From Pseudoips prasinana (Eukaryota; Arthropoda; Insecta; Lepidoptera; Nolidae): a stretch of 64,000 nt of DNA. The notes beneath the pieces were generated by a model. It did no database searches, was not told the DNA's origin, and saw nothing but the letters and a program-made list of their open reading frames with translations. A program made the translations under genes and the position numbers. Below, piece after piece: positions 1-9,983 of this stretch; position 1 is the stretch's first letter; each line of letters begins with the position of its first letter. The stretch is taken from assembly GCA_951640165.1 (NCBI GenBank), contig OX621252.1:26123934-26187933 (forward strand), in the 5' to 3' direction.

Positions 1-145
1 AGACCATCATAAACTATAGATTATCAGACAGAATATTACAAACTATGGTAACTATGACATAAATGACAAACCAAAAACGCCACTTCAAATTATTTTTGTT
101 CTTATTTTTTAATAAAATACAAGTCATCGAACAACGTAAAAAAAT

Positions 146-859
146 ATGCCCGATGAATATAAACCAAAATCTCTTGCTTCTGAAGATTTCAAACCAAAAC
201 TGAATATATCCGACGGACATTCATCATGTGCGTCGAAACCAAGAAGTCAGAATCTAAGTTTTGCTTTAGACCCTGGAACATCCTATGAGGTCTTCAGAAA
301 TAATACGACAGCAGTCGAAGTTATAGTCAAAGATGTTTCTAAAGGTAAGAAAAAAATAACATCAATTGATTCCCCTAGCATAGTAGTAAACCACTTACAA
401 GGAGATTATAATAAGATGAGAAGAGAATTGAATGTCGCAAACGCCGCTGTTGATGGGACACGAAAGCAATACCAAGCTGTAATACGAGAACTAAAAAAAC
501 ATTTAGACACAGCCAACCAAAGAGAACTAGATACACAGACAAAGAATCTAGTTCTACAATTAGAAAATGAGAAATTAAAAGGCTTGCTGAAATCCAAAAC
601 AAATCTATTAAACAAAGTAACAAAGGAATTGGTTAATATGAAGCGACTCATGAAGTTTGTGATCAAAAGCATATGTTATGTTCCACAAAATAATGACAAT
701 ATTACTTGTAGTACTGATCCTGAATATGATGAATTTGAAAACGAATTACAAAAAGATATGAAACCTAAATTCGCTGTAAATATGTTCGATGCGATGTGCA
801 CCTTCGATAGCAGCGTGTCAAAAGAAGTAAAAAATTCATTTGATAAGAAACAAACTTGA
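146..859 (+). CDS. Intronless coiled-coil protein, 237 aa, unknown function
   Basis: Open frame of 237 codons. I chose the ATG at 146 because an in-frame TAA lies at 137-139, so no longer N-terminus is possible without splicing. The first ~75 residues are polar and Ser/Lys-rich. Residues ~85-165 are rich in Leu, Lys and Glu with heptad-like Leu spacing (e.g. QLENEKLKGLL near 140), which suggests a coiled coil. The C-terminal ~60 residues are acidic then basic. No signal peptide or membrane segment is visible, so a cytoplasmic or nuclear protein is likely. A consensus poly(A) signal follows 47 nt after the stop. I do not recognise the family. The lack of introns and isolated position would fit a retrogene or a fast-evolving lineage-specific gene. 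It lacks RT, transposase and gag-like motifs. Confidence 0.65.
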   Translation: MPDEYKPKSLASEDFKPKLNISDGHSSCASKPRSQNLSFALDPGTSYEVFRNNTTAVEVIVKDVSKGKKKITSIDSPSIVVNHLQGDYNKMRRELNVANAAVDGTRKQYQAVIRELKKHLDTANQRELDTQTKNLVLQLENEKLKGLLKSKTNLLNKVTKELVNMKRLMKFVIKSICYVPQNNDNITCSTDPEYDEFENELQKDMKPKFAVNMFDAMCTFDSSVSKEVKNSFDKKQT

Positions 860-905
860 TATTACGATATAATGTTTTAAGTCTAAGACTTGAAGAATTT
901 TAAGA

Positions 906-911
906 AATAAA
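906..911 (+). promoter_or_regulatory. Poly(A) signal AATAAA
   Basis: Canonical AATAAA 47 nt past the stop of the 237-aa gene, followed by T-rich sequence. It supports a transcribed unit ending near 930. Confidence 0.6.
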
Positions 912-1065
912 TTTTATATTTTTAACTGTATTATTGTTAAATGGAATAATTAAAATAACGAAAATCTGCGCTTTATTTTCGTGAAATTTACTGAGAGCTT
1001 ACAGAAATTTAGATGAATAGAAGTCGTGAAATCTTGTATTTTACAATTTACTCATTCCGCTTACA

Positions 1066-1290
1066 TTAACAGGAAGAATAATAGGGCTACCCCACTCCAT
1101 CTCGTGGGGTTCGTCAAAGGCGCTCGCCTATGGGTTACATCAGGTAGTCGGGCAGTACCGCCACCGTATCTACCACCTAACCGCGGTCACCAACTCCCAT
1201 GCCAAGCAAACCCCTGCAAAGTAACGATATAGAAACCTTTGGACGAAGCCTATGTCCAGCAGTGGACTATATATATCAGACTGATGATAC
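1066..1290 (+). repeat. LINE (RTE-like) 3' end fragment
   Basis: GC-richer block ending in a segment close to 'cctatgtccagcagtgg' and a short gatgat run, the typical 3' terminus of lepidopteran RTE-like LINEs. No usable ORF remains. Confidence 0.5.
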
Positions 1291-1399
1291 TTTCTTATCC
1301 ATACGATAAGTATAATATATATAATAAGGGCAGTGGTTACCCTAGTGTCAGAATTGTTCAAGCCGCCCAGTAGGCCTCTGACATGGCTTAACAACTGTT

Positions 1400-1545
1400 G
1401 CCTAATGACTACAACCGGGACCGACAGCGTAACGTGCCCTCCGAAGCACGGAGACGCTCAGGAATTAAACCACTTTGGTGGTCACCCATCAATGGACTGA
1501 CCGCGAGCCTAGTTGCTTAATCTCGCCGATCGTTTACGGACCGGT
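1400..1545 (+). repeat. Interspersed repeat (second copy at 44606-44740)
   Basis: About 140 bp beginning 'accgggaccgacagc' and containing 'ccgaagcacggagac'. It matches 44606-44740 at roughly 85% by eye. Family unnamed; possibly a SINE or LINE tail. Confidence 0.55.
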
Positions 1546-2158
1546 GAGAGAATCTAGCATATTCATTTGATGAAGATAGGATTTTTTTTTTTTTTTTTAA
1601 CTTATGTTCTAAAGTAACGTGCTAACATTTCCTTTGTTAAATCTTGAAATAATGGTTTTTACTATTACGTTGTTTAATTATTATTTAGAACTATTACGAT
1701 ATAATTTCTAGATAATAGTACAAATTCTAGACAAAGGTATAGTTACGCAATCTAGGTACCCGGAATCTGTAAGCGGTTCAATTTACTTAATGGTTTACGT
1801 AATGGTAGGGTTTTCTTATAAACTATACGGTTTCTATGTTATTTGCGTAAATTATGGAGTAAATTACCTCCTCAACAAGACAAATGCAGGTTTGACACGC
1901 TCACTGATGAACCGCAAAAACTAGTGAGTAGATAGCACGCATTACGGGAATGGAATAATTAGAAAGATAATCTCGAATTTTTCGAGTAATATCCCTGGCT
2001 GTATAATTAAATAAGTCAACACAAAAACTTATTTTTTTATGATATGCAACAACTCATTAACAATATTTGGAATCTTACCTTACTTGTGCCGCGGAACGGT
2101 GCATCGTGACAATTTCCATAATTCTATGCCAATATGAATTTTCATGTACAGAGAAAGT
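1546..2158. other. No recognised feature
   Basis: AT-rich sequence with a poly(T) run near 1580-1600. I see no ORF, repeat match or RNA signature. Confidence 0.4.
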
Positions 2159-2230
2159 GTCCGATTATATGGCACATAAAATGACTAAAGATATCTATAT
2201 TTCCATAAAAAAATTATTTGCAATAATATC
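2159..2230. repeat. Left member of a ~72-bp inverted pair with 3910-3986
   Basis: This segment, starting near 'ccgattatatggcac', reappears reverse-complemented at 3910-3986 with about 90% identity. The pair brackets a foldback element, a Helitron, a LINE fragment and a SINE. They may be termini of an older element, or a duplicated inverted scrap. Confidence 0.5.
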
Positions 2231-2242
2231 TTACACGATTAA

Positions 2243-2873
2243 AATATATAAATGGAAAATTCTGCCAGTGATTTGTTTTCACTTGTTAAGTTAAATCTTT
2301 ACCTCAAAAGGGAACTCTTAGAACCTCAAAAGGGACAAGAAACACTTATAGGTTAAGGTAGTCGCCTCACTGCTATCTCGGTCCTAGTGTTGCGGGTTAG
2401 ATTCTTACAACGGGACGACTATTTGTATAGCTCATAAAAGGTTGTTCTTAGTCAGGATGTGCTTTTACTTCGATAATTACATGTTGATGTACAGACGCCA
2501 GCACATCCAGCTACCCCAATCTGTCAAATTTATTTAATAGATCTCCAACTTTATCACAAAGCATAAGGTTTACTTTTAATTGGGGAATTTGACAGATTGG
2601 GGTAGCTTGATCTGCTGGCGTCTGTACATCAACATGTAATTATAGGAGTAAAAGCACATCCTGACTAAGAACAACCATTTATGAGCTATACAAATTGTCA
2701 TCCCATTGCAGGTATCGAACCCGTAACACTAGAGCTGAGAGAGTAGCGATGCGACTACCTTAACCTATAAGTATTTCTTGTCCCTTTTGAGGTTCTAAGA
2801 GTTCCCTTTTGAAGTAAAGATTTAACTTAACAAGTGAGAATAAATCACTGGCTGAATTTTCCATTTATATATT
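2243..2873. repeat. 630-bp foldback (imperfect palindrome) centred on a MITE
   Basis: The left arm from 2243 and the right arm ending 2873 are reverse complements with scattered mismatches and small indels; the centre is near 2558. Each arm contains an outer unique segment and a diverged tRNA-derived SINE (class C); the middle is the palindromic MITE at 2492-2624. The flanks of the MITE are therefore inverted copies of each other, so duplication accompanied or followed MITE insertion. Confidence 0.75.
2492..2624. mobile_element. TA-target palindromic MITE, copy 1 (133 bp)
   Basis: Terminal inverted repeats start CAGACGCCAGCACATC and run ~40 bp, ending in the shared 'caatctgtcaaattt'. TA dinucleotides flank it at 2490-2491 and 2625-2626. 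Other copies are at 22745-22876, 38789-38923 and 52367-52499. TA duplication and size fit a non-autonomous Tc1/mariner-type element. Confidence 0.8.
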
Positions 2874-2874
2874 A

Positions 2875-3137
2875 CTAGCGGTCAGGTACGTGCTTCGCTA
2901 CGTATAAGGAATAGTTAAAAAAAAAAATTATTAAGTTCATTTATTCAAACAAAAGAATATTTTAAATTGCTAAAAGATGTATTTACACTTTTTCAAGACT
3001 TTATTAAATTTATCGCTACGTACAAACCTTCCCTGGACTTCCAGGAATAATTCAAGACCAAAATTAGCCAAATCGGTAAAGGCGTAGTTGAGTTATAACA
3101 TTACAATGAAAAGTGGCATTGATTTTTATATATATAG
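2875..3137 (-). mobile_element. Short Helitron, 263 bp
   Basis: Read on the minus strand it starts TCTATATATATA and ends CTAG, with A before and T after, the Helitron insertion signature. The body resembles abundant lepidopteran non-autonomous Helitrons. No Rep/helicase coding. Confidence 0.6.
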
Positions 3138-3204
3138 ATAATCGTGTAATTTCCCCCTCTATGGGCATAGGCTACCGCCGCAAAGGCTTAAAAGCCGAAA
3201 TAGT

Positions 3205-3620
3205 TTTGCCAAATGCACCACGCCACTAACGACCGATCCCTCAACAGCGAGATGCAGCATCTGGCGTGCACAAAAAGGATTCATGGATCAGTTTGTCACG
3301 CTTTCCGAAAGCCTCCCACCTGGACATCAATTACCGTGGCCGATCTGGAAGTCCCTAAACAGACTCCGGACTCAGGTGGGCCGAAGCAAAGAAAACATGT
3401 CTAGGTGGGGACTGTCGAACAACCCCAAAATGGACTGTATTTGTGGAGCATCGGTCCAATCCATGGCCCATCTAACAGCTTGCCCAGCCTGCCCTGCCAC
3501 ATGTTCATGGCACGATCTTAAAAGTGCCACAAGCAGGGCAATCAGTGTGGCCACGTTCTGGGCCACAAAAATTTTACGAGTTTGCCATCGAAACGCTAAG
3601 AAGAAGAAGAAGAAGAAGTG
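3205..3620 (+). pseudogene. LINE ORF C-terminal fragment with zinc-knuckle-like domain
   Basis: The frame at 3283-3630 reads SLNRLRTQVGRSKENM, then a Cys/His cluster (CICG...HLTACPAC...C) and AISVATFWATKI. This is the C-terminal region I associate with arthropod LINE polyproteins. Upstream residues continue in another frame (3213-3404), so at least one frameshift is present. It ends in an (AAG)n tail at about 3598-3617. A second fragment of the same family is at 47222-47425 on the minus strand. Confidence 0.65.
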
Positions 3621-3633
3621 TAAGATATAATAT

Positions 3634-3902
3634 TCTGGGACAATAATAATATTCTGGGACATTATTCACACACTGTCATCTGATCCCAAACTAAGCAGAG
3701 CTTCTGCTATGGAAACCAGATAACTGATATACTACTTATACAATTTTTTTTTGTAAATACATACTTATATAAATAATTTACACCCAGACTCAGGACAAAC
3801 AGACATGTTCATGCACACAAATATTTGTCCCGGGTGGGAATCGAACCCACGACCTCTGGCGTGAAAGGCAGTGTATCTACCAACCACGCCAACAGGCCCG
3901 TC
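3634..3902 (-). mobile_element. tRNA-derived SINE, class A
   Basis: On the minus strand it has a tRNA-like head with a B box (GGTTCGATTCC), the conserved body with 'acatgtctgtttgtcc', and a tail ending in ATT repeats. The tail contains a small local duplication of 'aatattctgggaca'. Confidence 0.75.
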
Positions 3903-3909
3903 AATTAAT

Positions 3910-3986
3910 GCAAATAATATTGCAAATAATTTTTTTATGGAAATATATATATCTATAGTCATTTTTTGTGCCATATAATCAGACAG
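3910..3986. repeat. Right member of the inverted pair with 2159-2230
   Basis: Reverse complement of 2159-2230 with a few mismatches and a short duplication of 'gcaaataat'. See the left member. Confidence 0.5.
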
Positions 3987-4085
3987 TTCGTATAGTATAT
4001 AATAGTATACATAAGCAAACAGTTAACTAAAGTCGTAACTCGATATGGCAGAAAACTAGGAATCAATTGCGGAATGCAAGCCAGG

Positions 4086-4546
4086 GCATTGCATCCCCGG
4101 GTGCACTGTAACCGGGTCACGCTGTGACCGGGTTACGCGGTCACAGCCCGGCCCGGTCACGGGGTCGCCGGTGAGACACGCCCGGCCGGCTGGCATCCCG
4201 GTAGAAGTCTCATCGTATTTGTCGGTTTTTGAACGCCTCCCAGCGTATAACGAGTGGAAGTGAATTGGGTTGGAATTTTACAGTATTTAATCTAGAAAAA
4301 CATTTAAATAGTGCTCCGTTATATGTAAAAATGTTACGCTTACAGTAAAAGCTTTTTTAAAGCGGAGCGGAAGAAAGTTTTTAGTGACTTTTATACAGTT
4401 TTCTATGAAAGATTTTGCGGTGTAACTGTTTGTTGTTGTATAATAAGTATATACATAGATATGAGTCAATGGAATGGTGATAAATCTGTAATTACTAAAC
4501 TGTGATTGTGTATAATAACTGAGACATTATAAGATTGTATTAACCG
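4086..4546 (+). promoter_or_regulatory. GC-rich block and possible first exon with splice donor
   Basis: Positions 4086-4205 are strikingly GC- and CpG-rich in AT-rich surroundings, with four GGTCAC/GTGACC motifs (4115, 4124, 4139, 4155), two of them a 6-bp inverted pair. About 340 nt downstream is a strong donor match, GGTAAGT at 4546-4552. Together this resembles a promoter with an untranslated first exon. No transcript evidence exists, and the GC block could instead be an unknown repeat. Confidence 0.3.
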
Positions 4547-4552
4547 GTAAGT

Positions 4553-5101
4553 ATTTCATAGTATTTTCATGTAATTATATTTGTTCATGGATTTGATCAA
4601 ATTGCCTCACAAATGTTATTTTGCTTATTTATTACTTTTTAGTGGTTAATTTTGAGTTCAGAATATTGTGTAAATTCTACATACAAAGCATCTAAATGTA
4701 AGTTGATTTCTGTAGCATTTTTGATTAAGTCTCTTCTTGTCTCCAGAACTGATTCTCTTAGTCAAATATTTAATTTAAAAAAAGTTAATGTTTGTATTTA
4801 AAAAAAAAATTAAACGAAACAAAAAAAACATCTTTTGTAAGTATTAGTTATTTTACTGCGTTGGCTTTGGTATTATAATTCGAAACCCATCAGATGCTAA
4901 ATGTTTATTTACAATATTATTTTAAGTAAAATTTGAAAGTACAATCCTAGTCGATAGTACTGTCAAATTTTAAAATGTATGTAAATTATTATAACTATTT
5001 TAAATTTAATAAGTTACTTCTAGATAATTTTAGGAGCATAAATAATTATCTTCAATAATATTATTATAATTATTGGAGTATTTTTTTTTTGTATTAACTA
5101 G
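4553..5101. other. AT-rich stretch, no gene recognised
   Basis: Poly(A)/poly(T) tracts and a possible acceptor 'cttgtctccag' near 4743. No coding frame of note. Confidence 0.35.
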
Positions 5102-5467
5102 TCATAAAATTCTACGGCTCTGGTAATGGTGGGCATATGATGCTTGCGAAGCCCATGCGTAACCAACCCTTCTCGCCATCTCATCAGAATGAAAATTTTG
5201 CTTCGTATTTGGAACTGCGTCTTCCATGACCCTTAGTTTGCATTTGTATCGATCTGCAGGTTTCTCGTCCAATTTGAGATTGGAGAGGGCCTTCTCTGAT
5301 GTATATTGGAGATAGTTGTACAATGCGTTCCAAAAACAACTGACACTCTTATGCATCTTTATAACCCAGAGAGGTTCGTACGCTAAATGGGGTGCCCTGG
5401 TTTTATATATAGCCAGATGATTTGAGACCACTCTCGCCTCTATTGTCCGGTGGAGCAGTAAAAGCCT
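5102..5467 (-). CDS. Probable terminal coding exon, 121 aa
   Basis: On the minus strand an acceptor (T-rich tract then CAG, cut at 5468) opens a 122-codon frame ending in TGA at 5102-5104. The frame has balanced composition, with near-even use of all residue types, unlike junk ORFs here: it begins RLLLLHRTIEARVV and ends YAHHYQSRRIL. No TE motif is visible. I do not recognise the family. An ATG-started reading would add upstream residues that translate the polypyrimidine tract (MFRFFFIFQ), so I prefer the spliced interpretation. Upstream exons were not found in the window. Confidence 0.45.
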   Translation of the reverse strand, partial: RLLLLHRTIEARVVSNHLAIYKTRAPHLAYEPLWVIKMHKSVSCFWNALYNYLQYTSEKALSNLKLDEKPADRYKCKLRVMEDAVPNTKQNFHSDEMARRVGYAWASQASYAHHYQSRRIL

Positions 5468-5849
5468 CTGAAAAATAAAAAAAAATCTGAACAATGAGTT
5501 AAAATATGTTTAGTAGGTATGGACCATTTCTGGATGAATTATGAGTCAAGAGTGAGACAAGTTTCGGTGTCCGGAAAGTCACGGTTTGATCCTTGCATAG
5601 GAAACAGTCGAAAAACCTGCAGGTTTGTTGTCTTTGGGGGCCGCTGATAGGAGTGAAATCTATTTTTTACACTTCTAATATAAATAATCTACAATATCAT
5701 AGTTATACATTTAGCTCATGGGAAGCGTGATGTGATGATGACGCGAGTTTCACGCGTTTTGTTCACCCAACAGTACACATATATAAACAGTACATAAAGA
5801 AGTTATCTCTCCAAAAAATTCGTCGTGATCCGGACTAAGACCCACAAAA
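5468..5849. other. No recognised feature
   Basis: Mixed sequence between the minus-strand exon candidate and a SINE; no ORF or repeat match. Confidence 0.35.
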
Positions 5850-6103
5850 TAATAATAATATCTAGGGACAATGTCACACAGATCATCCTAGCCCCAAACT
5901 AAGCAAAGCTTGTACTATGGGTACCAGGCCACGATATACATACTTATATAGATAGATAAATACTTATATACATAGAAAACATCCATGACTCAGAAACAAA
6001 TATTCGTGGTCATCACACAAATATTTGCACTTACCGGTATTCGAACCCAGGACCACCAGCTTCGTAGGCAGGAGCACTACCAACTAGGCTACGGTGACCG
6101 TAA
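5850..6103 (-). mobile_element. tRNA-derived SINE, class B
   Basis: Minus-strand copy of the family at 16500-16755, 45676-45910 and 58664-60097. The head contains a tRNA-like 'gtagcctagttggtag' A-box region and a GGTTCGAA B box; the tail ends in ATT repeats. Confidence 0.75.
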
Positions 6104-6968
6104 TGAACATATCAGTGAAATTTGAGTGTTTCTTTTAGGGTGAAAGTATTATATCAGCTGTGATGTTAATAGAGAAAACCTACTCTACTACTCTGTTCTA
6201 TAGCTCACAATGTTTGTTGATCACAAAATAAACATTTTCGGTGAAAAACATGTACAAATTCCAGTAGCAGAGCGCCCAATATAAGTGAAAGCTTTTCAAT
6301 CGAGTGTCAAGGCCGTGTTGGTGTATTCGGAAATCAAACAACCTGAAAGCTTATACCACGAGAGTAAACATTCTTCATGTAATACAGGATGTGAACTTAA
6401 TCGTGTAAGCTTTACTAATGTCGGTGCAAACTTGTAGTTGTCAACGTTATATAAAATGATTGTTTAAATGGTGACTTAAAAATCTTAGTAAATAAAATTC
6501 GAGTGAAATCATTTGAAGAGTATTACAAACATATATCAGTATTATTATTCATTTATTCTTAATGTCTACGAGTTCATTGGGATATTGAGAATAAATAATA
6601 AATAAAATAAAATGAATGATATGAATTTCGAGCATTTAGACATATCTAAATGCTCGAAGTTCGAAGGATATGAATGAAAAATTTTAAAGGCCTTAAAGGT
6701 ATTTAACGTAGTTCGACATGGTTTAGACTTAATATAATAAAAATAACCTTTCTAAACAAACTATGCTGTTTGAGTATGGCAAACTTATGACATAAAATCC
6801 AGTAAATCAGTAGTTTCTATTTACCTATTGTATGTACATTTTTTTATATTATGCACGTAAACTCCCTAGATAAATAATGTAAAAAGTATCATGGTACAAA
6901 GGTTCTACTGATTACTAAAGAAATCTCCTCCAGTAGACACTATAATACATTTTTAAATAAACATCAAA
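6104..6968. other. AT-rich, contains a 14-bp snap-back hairpin
   Basis: No gene seen. Arms 6627-6640 and 6645-6658 are perfect inverted repeats (TTCGAGCATTTAGA) with a 4-nt spacer. Confidence 0.5.
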
Positions 6969-7066
6969 TAAAAAAGTTTCTATTCACGTAGACTTTAAAA
7001 AAACGCTTGTTTAGTCAAAACATGTTTGTAGCAGTATAGTTAAATATACATTATAATTATAAATAG
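6969..7066 (-). repeat. LINE 3' end fragment (family L3U)
   Basis: Contains 'attcacgtagacttt' and 'acatgtttgtag', shared with copies at 11003-11223, 47797-48154, 50101-50441, 55287-55597 and 62562-62762. I call this family L3U; it is a non-LTR 3' UTR. Confidence 0.6.
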
Positions 7067-7446
7067 CACTGACTGTACCCGGCTAAGAAATGCCACTAAA
7101 ATGAAAAAAAAAGCTGTTGATTCAATCGCTAGACAAAAAAATAATATGTGTAAAATAACTTTGGTGCTAAATAATAAACAGACTTTTATATGATTAATAG
7201 GACGCCTTGTAAAAGAGGTTGAGTAGAGGTTGGAATAATTAAGGAAATTATGAAATAAACTACTATGTTTGGCGGTATTCATAGTTCGTTTTCATTAAAA
7301 CCATTGACTACTCAGCTCTCATAGTTTCATTTTAGTCATACAGAATTAAAATACGAATATAATAAACAATCATATTGATTTTATTTACTAACCCTTTGAC
7401 TAGTAACTATCGTAAATTTGGTGAATCAAATAAGTTTTATTATGTA

Positions 7447-7959
7447 CTAGCTGGTGCTCGCGACTTCATCCGCGACAATTTTGAATGATAACCAATATAA
7501 CTACTTACTTCTAGCTTAATCTAAATAATATATCATTTAAAAGAAATAAGCAATATAAATTTAAGAAAACCTAACCTATAAATAACCTAGCTATGAAATA
7601 AACTTCAGACTACTTTACTACTGTTATTTAAAAAAAATAACCCGATGTCATCAATTGTCCTTAAGTAAAGTCAGTAAGTCAAATCAAGTAAAATAATAAT
7701 CAACGATACATTAATCACAAAGGTAACTCTTATTAGATTAAGTTGACCTGACCTCTTAGTAATATTAATGCAAAATTTTTAGTTAATCCATGCAGTACTT
7801 TTTGAGTTTAGCCCGGACATACATACAGACAAACAGACAAAAATTCTAAAAACTATATTTTTGGTTTCGATATCGATTGTAGATCACGCCCCAAGTATCC
7901 TTTTAAAAAATATTCAATGTACGAATTTGACTTTCCTACGATTTTATTATATGTATAGA
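7447..7959 (-). mobile_element. Non-autonomous Helitron, 513 bp
   Basis: On the minus strand it starts TCTATACATATAATAAAATC and ends CCAGCTAG, with A before and T after. The 3' part closely matches the 3' part of the 1,981-bp Helitron at 18858-20838 (shared 'tcgcg' region and following ~250 bp). Confidence 0.75.
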
Positions 7960-8142
7960 TATGAGGTGTTCCCAACAATTTTCCCATTTCCGGGAAAACA
8001 GAAGTTCTGAAATTTTCGGTCCCTAGATTTATTAATATTATTCAGTTATTCACAACATATTACAAAAGTTGTGTTTTGTAATGGGTTTTTTAGTTAAATT
8101 TACCTTCAATAGATTAACGTAATAACTATGTAATTTGAAAAT

Positions 8143-8393
8143 AATAATATCCTGGGCCATAATTCACTCACGGTCACCTGATCCCAAATTAGGCAGAGGT
8201 TATACTATGAAATCTTTTTTATTCAGACAGCTTTTAACTTTTCTTTATTTTCCTTTGTAAATTCATACGTATATAGATAATTACACTCAGACTTAGGACA
8301 AACAGACATGTTATTGCACACAAATATCTGTCCTGGGTTGGAATCGAACCCATGACCTGTAGCGTGAAAGGCCAACCACGCCAACCGGCCAGT
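8143..8393 (-). mobile_element. tRNA-derived SINE, class A
   Basis: Minus-strand copy with the class A body and tail; the head is shortened between the anticodon and A-box regions. Confidence 0.7.
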
Positions 8394-8776
8394 CTTAAAG
8401 TTCCTTCATCAGCATAAAGAAAATTAAACGAAATGGCGGATGCTATCCGAAGGGGTGAATATTATCACCATGTTATATATACTAGACTGACATAATAGAC
8501 TGTCAAGAACATGACCGTCCTTTCCGCAACCGGGTAATAAGAACACAAATAACATATGTATCTGGAATACCTTGAAAATTAATCTGAGCATCAAGTACAC
8601 GTAATGTAATTGTCTACTTAATCAAGATATTTTATTCTACGAGAAATTCTTGCGATACCATATTTTTGACAGTAACGAAGTACCAAATTGATACGACGGT
8701 AATACGTAGAATTAAATTAACCGTGATACACTTACATAATTACAATTGAAGCTATAATAATTCAAAACGTTCCAAA
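8394..8776. other. No recognised feature
   Basis: AT-rich, no ORF or repeat match. Confidence 0.35.
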
Positions 8777-8809
8777 ATGGCATCAGCAACGTTGCACTAC
8801 GCCGTAGCG
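8777..8809 (+). CDS. Possible 11-codon first exon (weak)
   Basis: An ATG in good context (CAAAATGGC) starts 11 codons reading MASATLHYAVA, followed at once by a strong donor GGTAAGT. The same stretch forms an 11-bp hairpin (CTACGCCGTAG at 8797-8807 and its complement at 8818-8828), so the pattern may be structural or accidental. No partner exon was identified. Confidence 0.15.
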
Positions 8810-8828
8810 GTAAGTTACTACGGCGTAG

Positions 8829-9983
8829 CTATGTAAGACCAACATTATACTTTTGTAAATATTCCATTTTTATGAATTCCATTCCCCAATGTTTGGTAAA
8901 TTGTGTCCCACTCGACATGTTTTGGGCAACACTTCAATCAAAATGTTGCTGAATGTAAAATGTAATATTCTGGTGCTTGTATGTATTAATTAGCTGCGGT
9001 AGTTAGTGAAGCAATCGGGTATTCGTTACGGTTTGCATTGCTCTGTTTGCGTTGGACTTCAGTGCCGCTGTCAAGTTTGACTGGAATCAGGAAATATGTG
9101 TGCTTGATGTGCTTTGTTTGTTTTGCATGTTCTTCCTGTCATATTTATGAACTATCCTTAGCTAGCTAGCTAGCTATCTGGAGCACATATTATACAATGA
9201 TAACGATTTTTGCCAACGCAAAATGTAAAATATGTATTGAAGGCATACAGTTGTGTGTGTCTGCATTTATCTACAAAATTTTTAAAAAGGGGTTTCAATT
9301 ATCTGCCGTAGAAAATAGACTCTTCCTACATATCTTTTTAATATAGATCTTGGTGTATGTGACAATTTACCTTAACGTATCAATTCCTCTGCTACGATTT
9401 CAGTTACATATGAATGTTAATTTTTGTTAATACACTGTGCCTGGATGCGCGATTTTATAGTCACGTTTTGCCCAATGATAAGTTGCGTTTGAACTTTATA
9501 AAACAGTGAAAGCCTCTTTAGTAAAGTAACTTTAATAATAATAATTTCATTTCAAATAAAATTCTTTATAACAACATAAAATGAAATACAATTATAAATA
9601 CAAAAAATCTTTTTTTTTTGTGCCTGAACTAGGTAATCTTGATTTCAAGGCAAGAAGTGCTAATATGAAATCAATCTAAAAATAGTCATTTACTTAATAT
9701 AGTTATAATAAACATGGTATAATTATTCTAAGTATGATTACAATACGGTACAATATTCTGTAAACGTTTTTATATTACGTTTTAACGCTACGCAGGATTG
9801 AGAGCTGACACAAACAAAAATTAAGTAGCCTTATACGCAACTGAAACGCGTGGGTGGCCCTGGTGACCTGTAAGGCCTGGTCTCTCTTAATGTTAAGTTT
9901 CAACTTAAAACTATTTTTTTTCTTTATCATAAGCTTAATAACCATTTTTGCAAAGAGAAATAAACCGATTTATTAGTATCGAA
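8829..9983. other. No recognised feature
   Basis: Contains a TAGC microsatellite near 9161-9178 and several T-rich runs. No gene, RNA or clear repeat. Confidence 0.35.

Noticed and set aside
7040..7282. 80-codon minus-strand ORF
   Set aside because: Overlaps a LINE 3' UTR scrap and AT-rich sequence; no coding signature.
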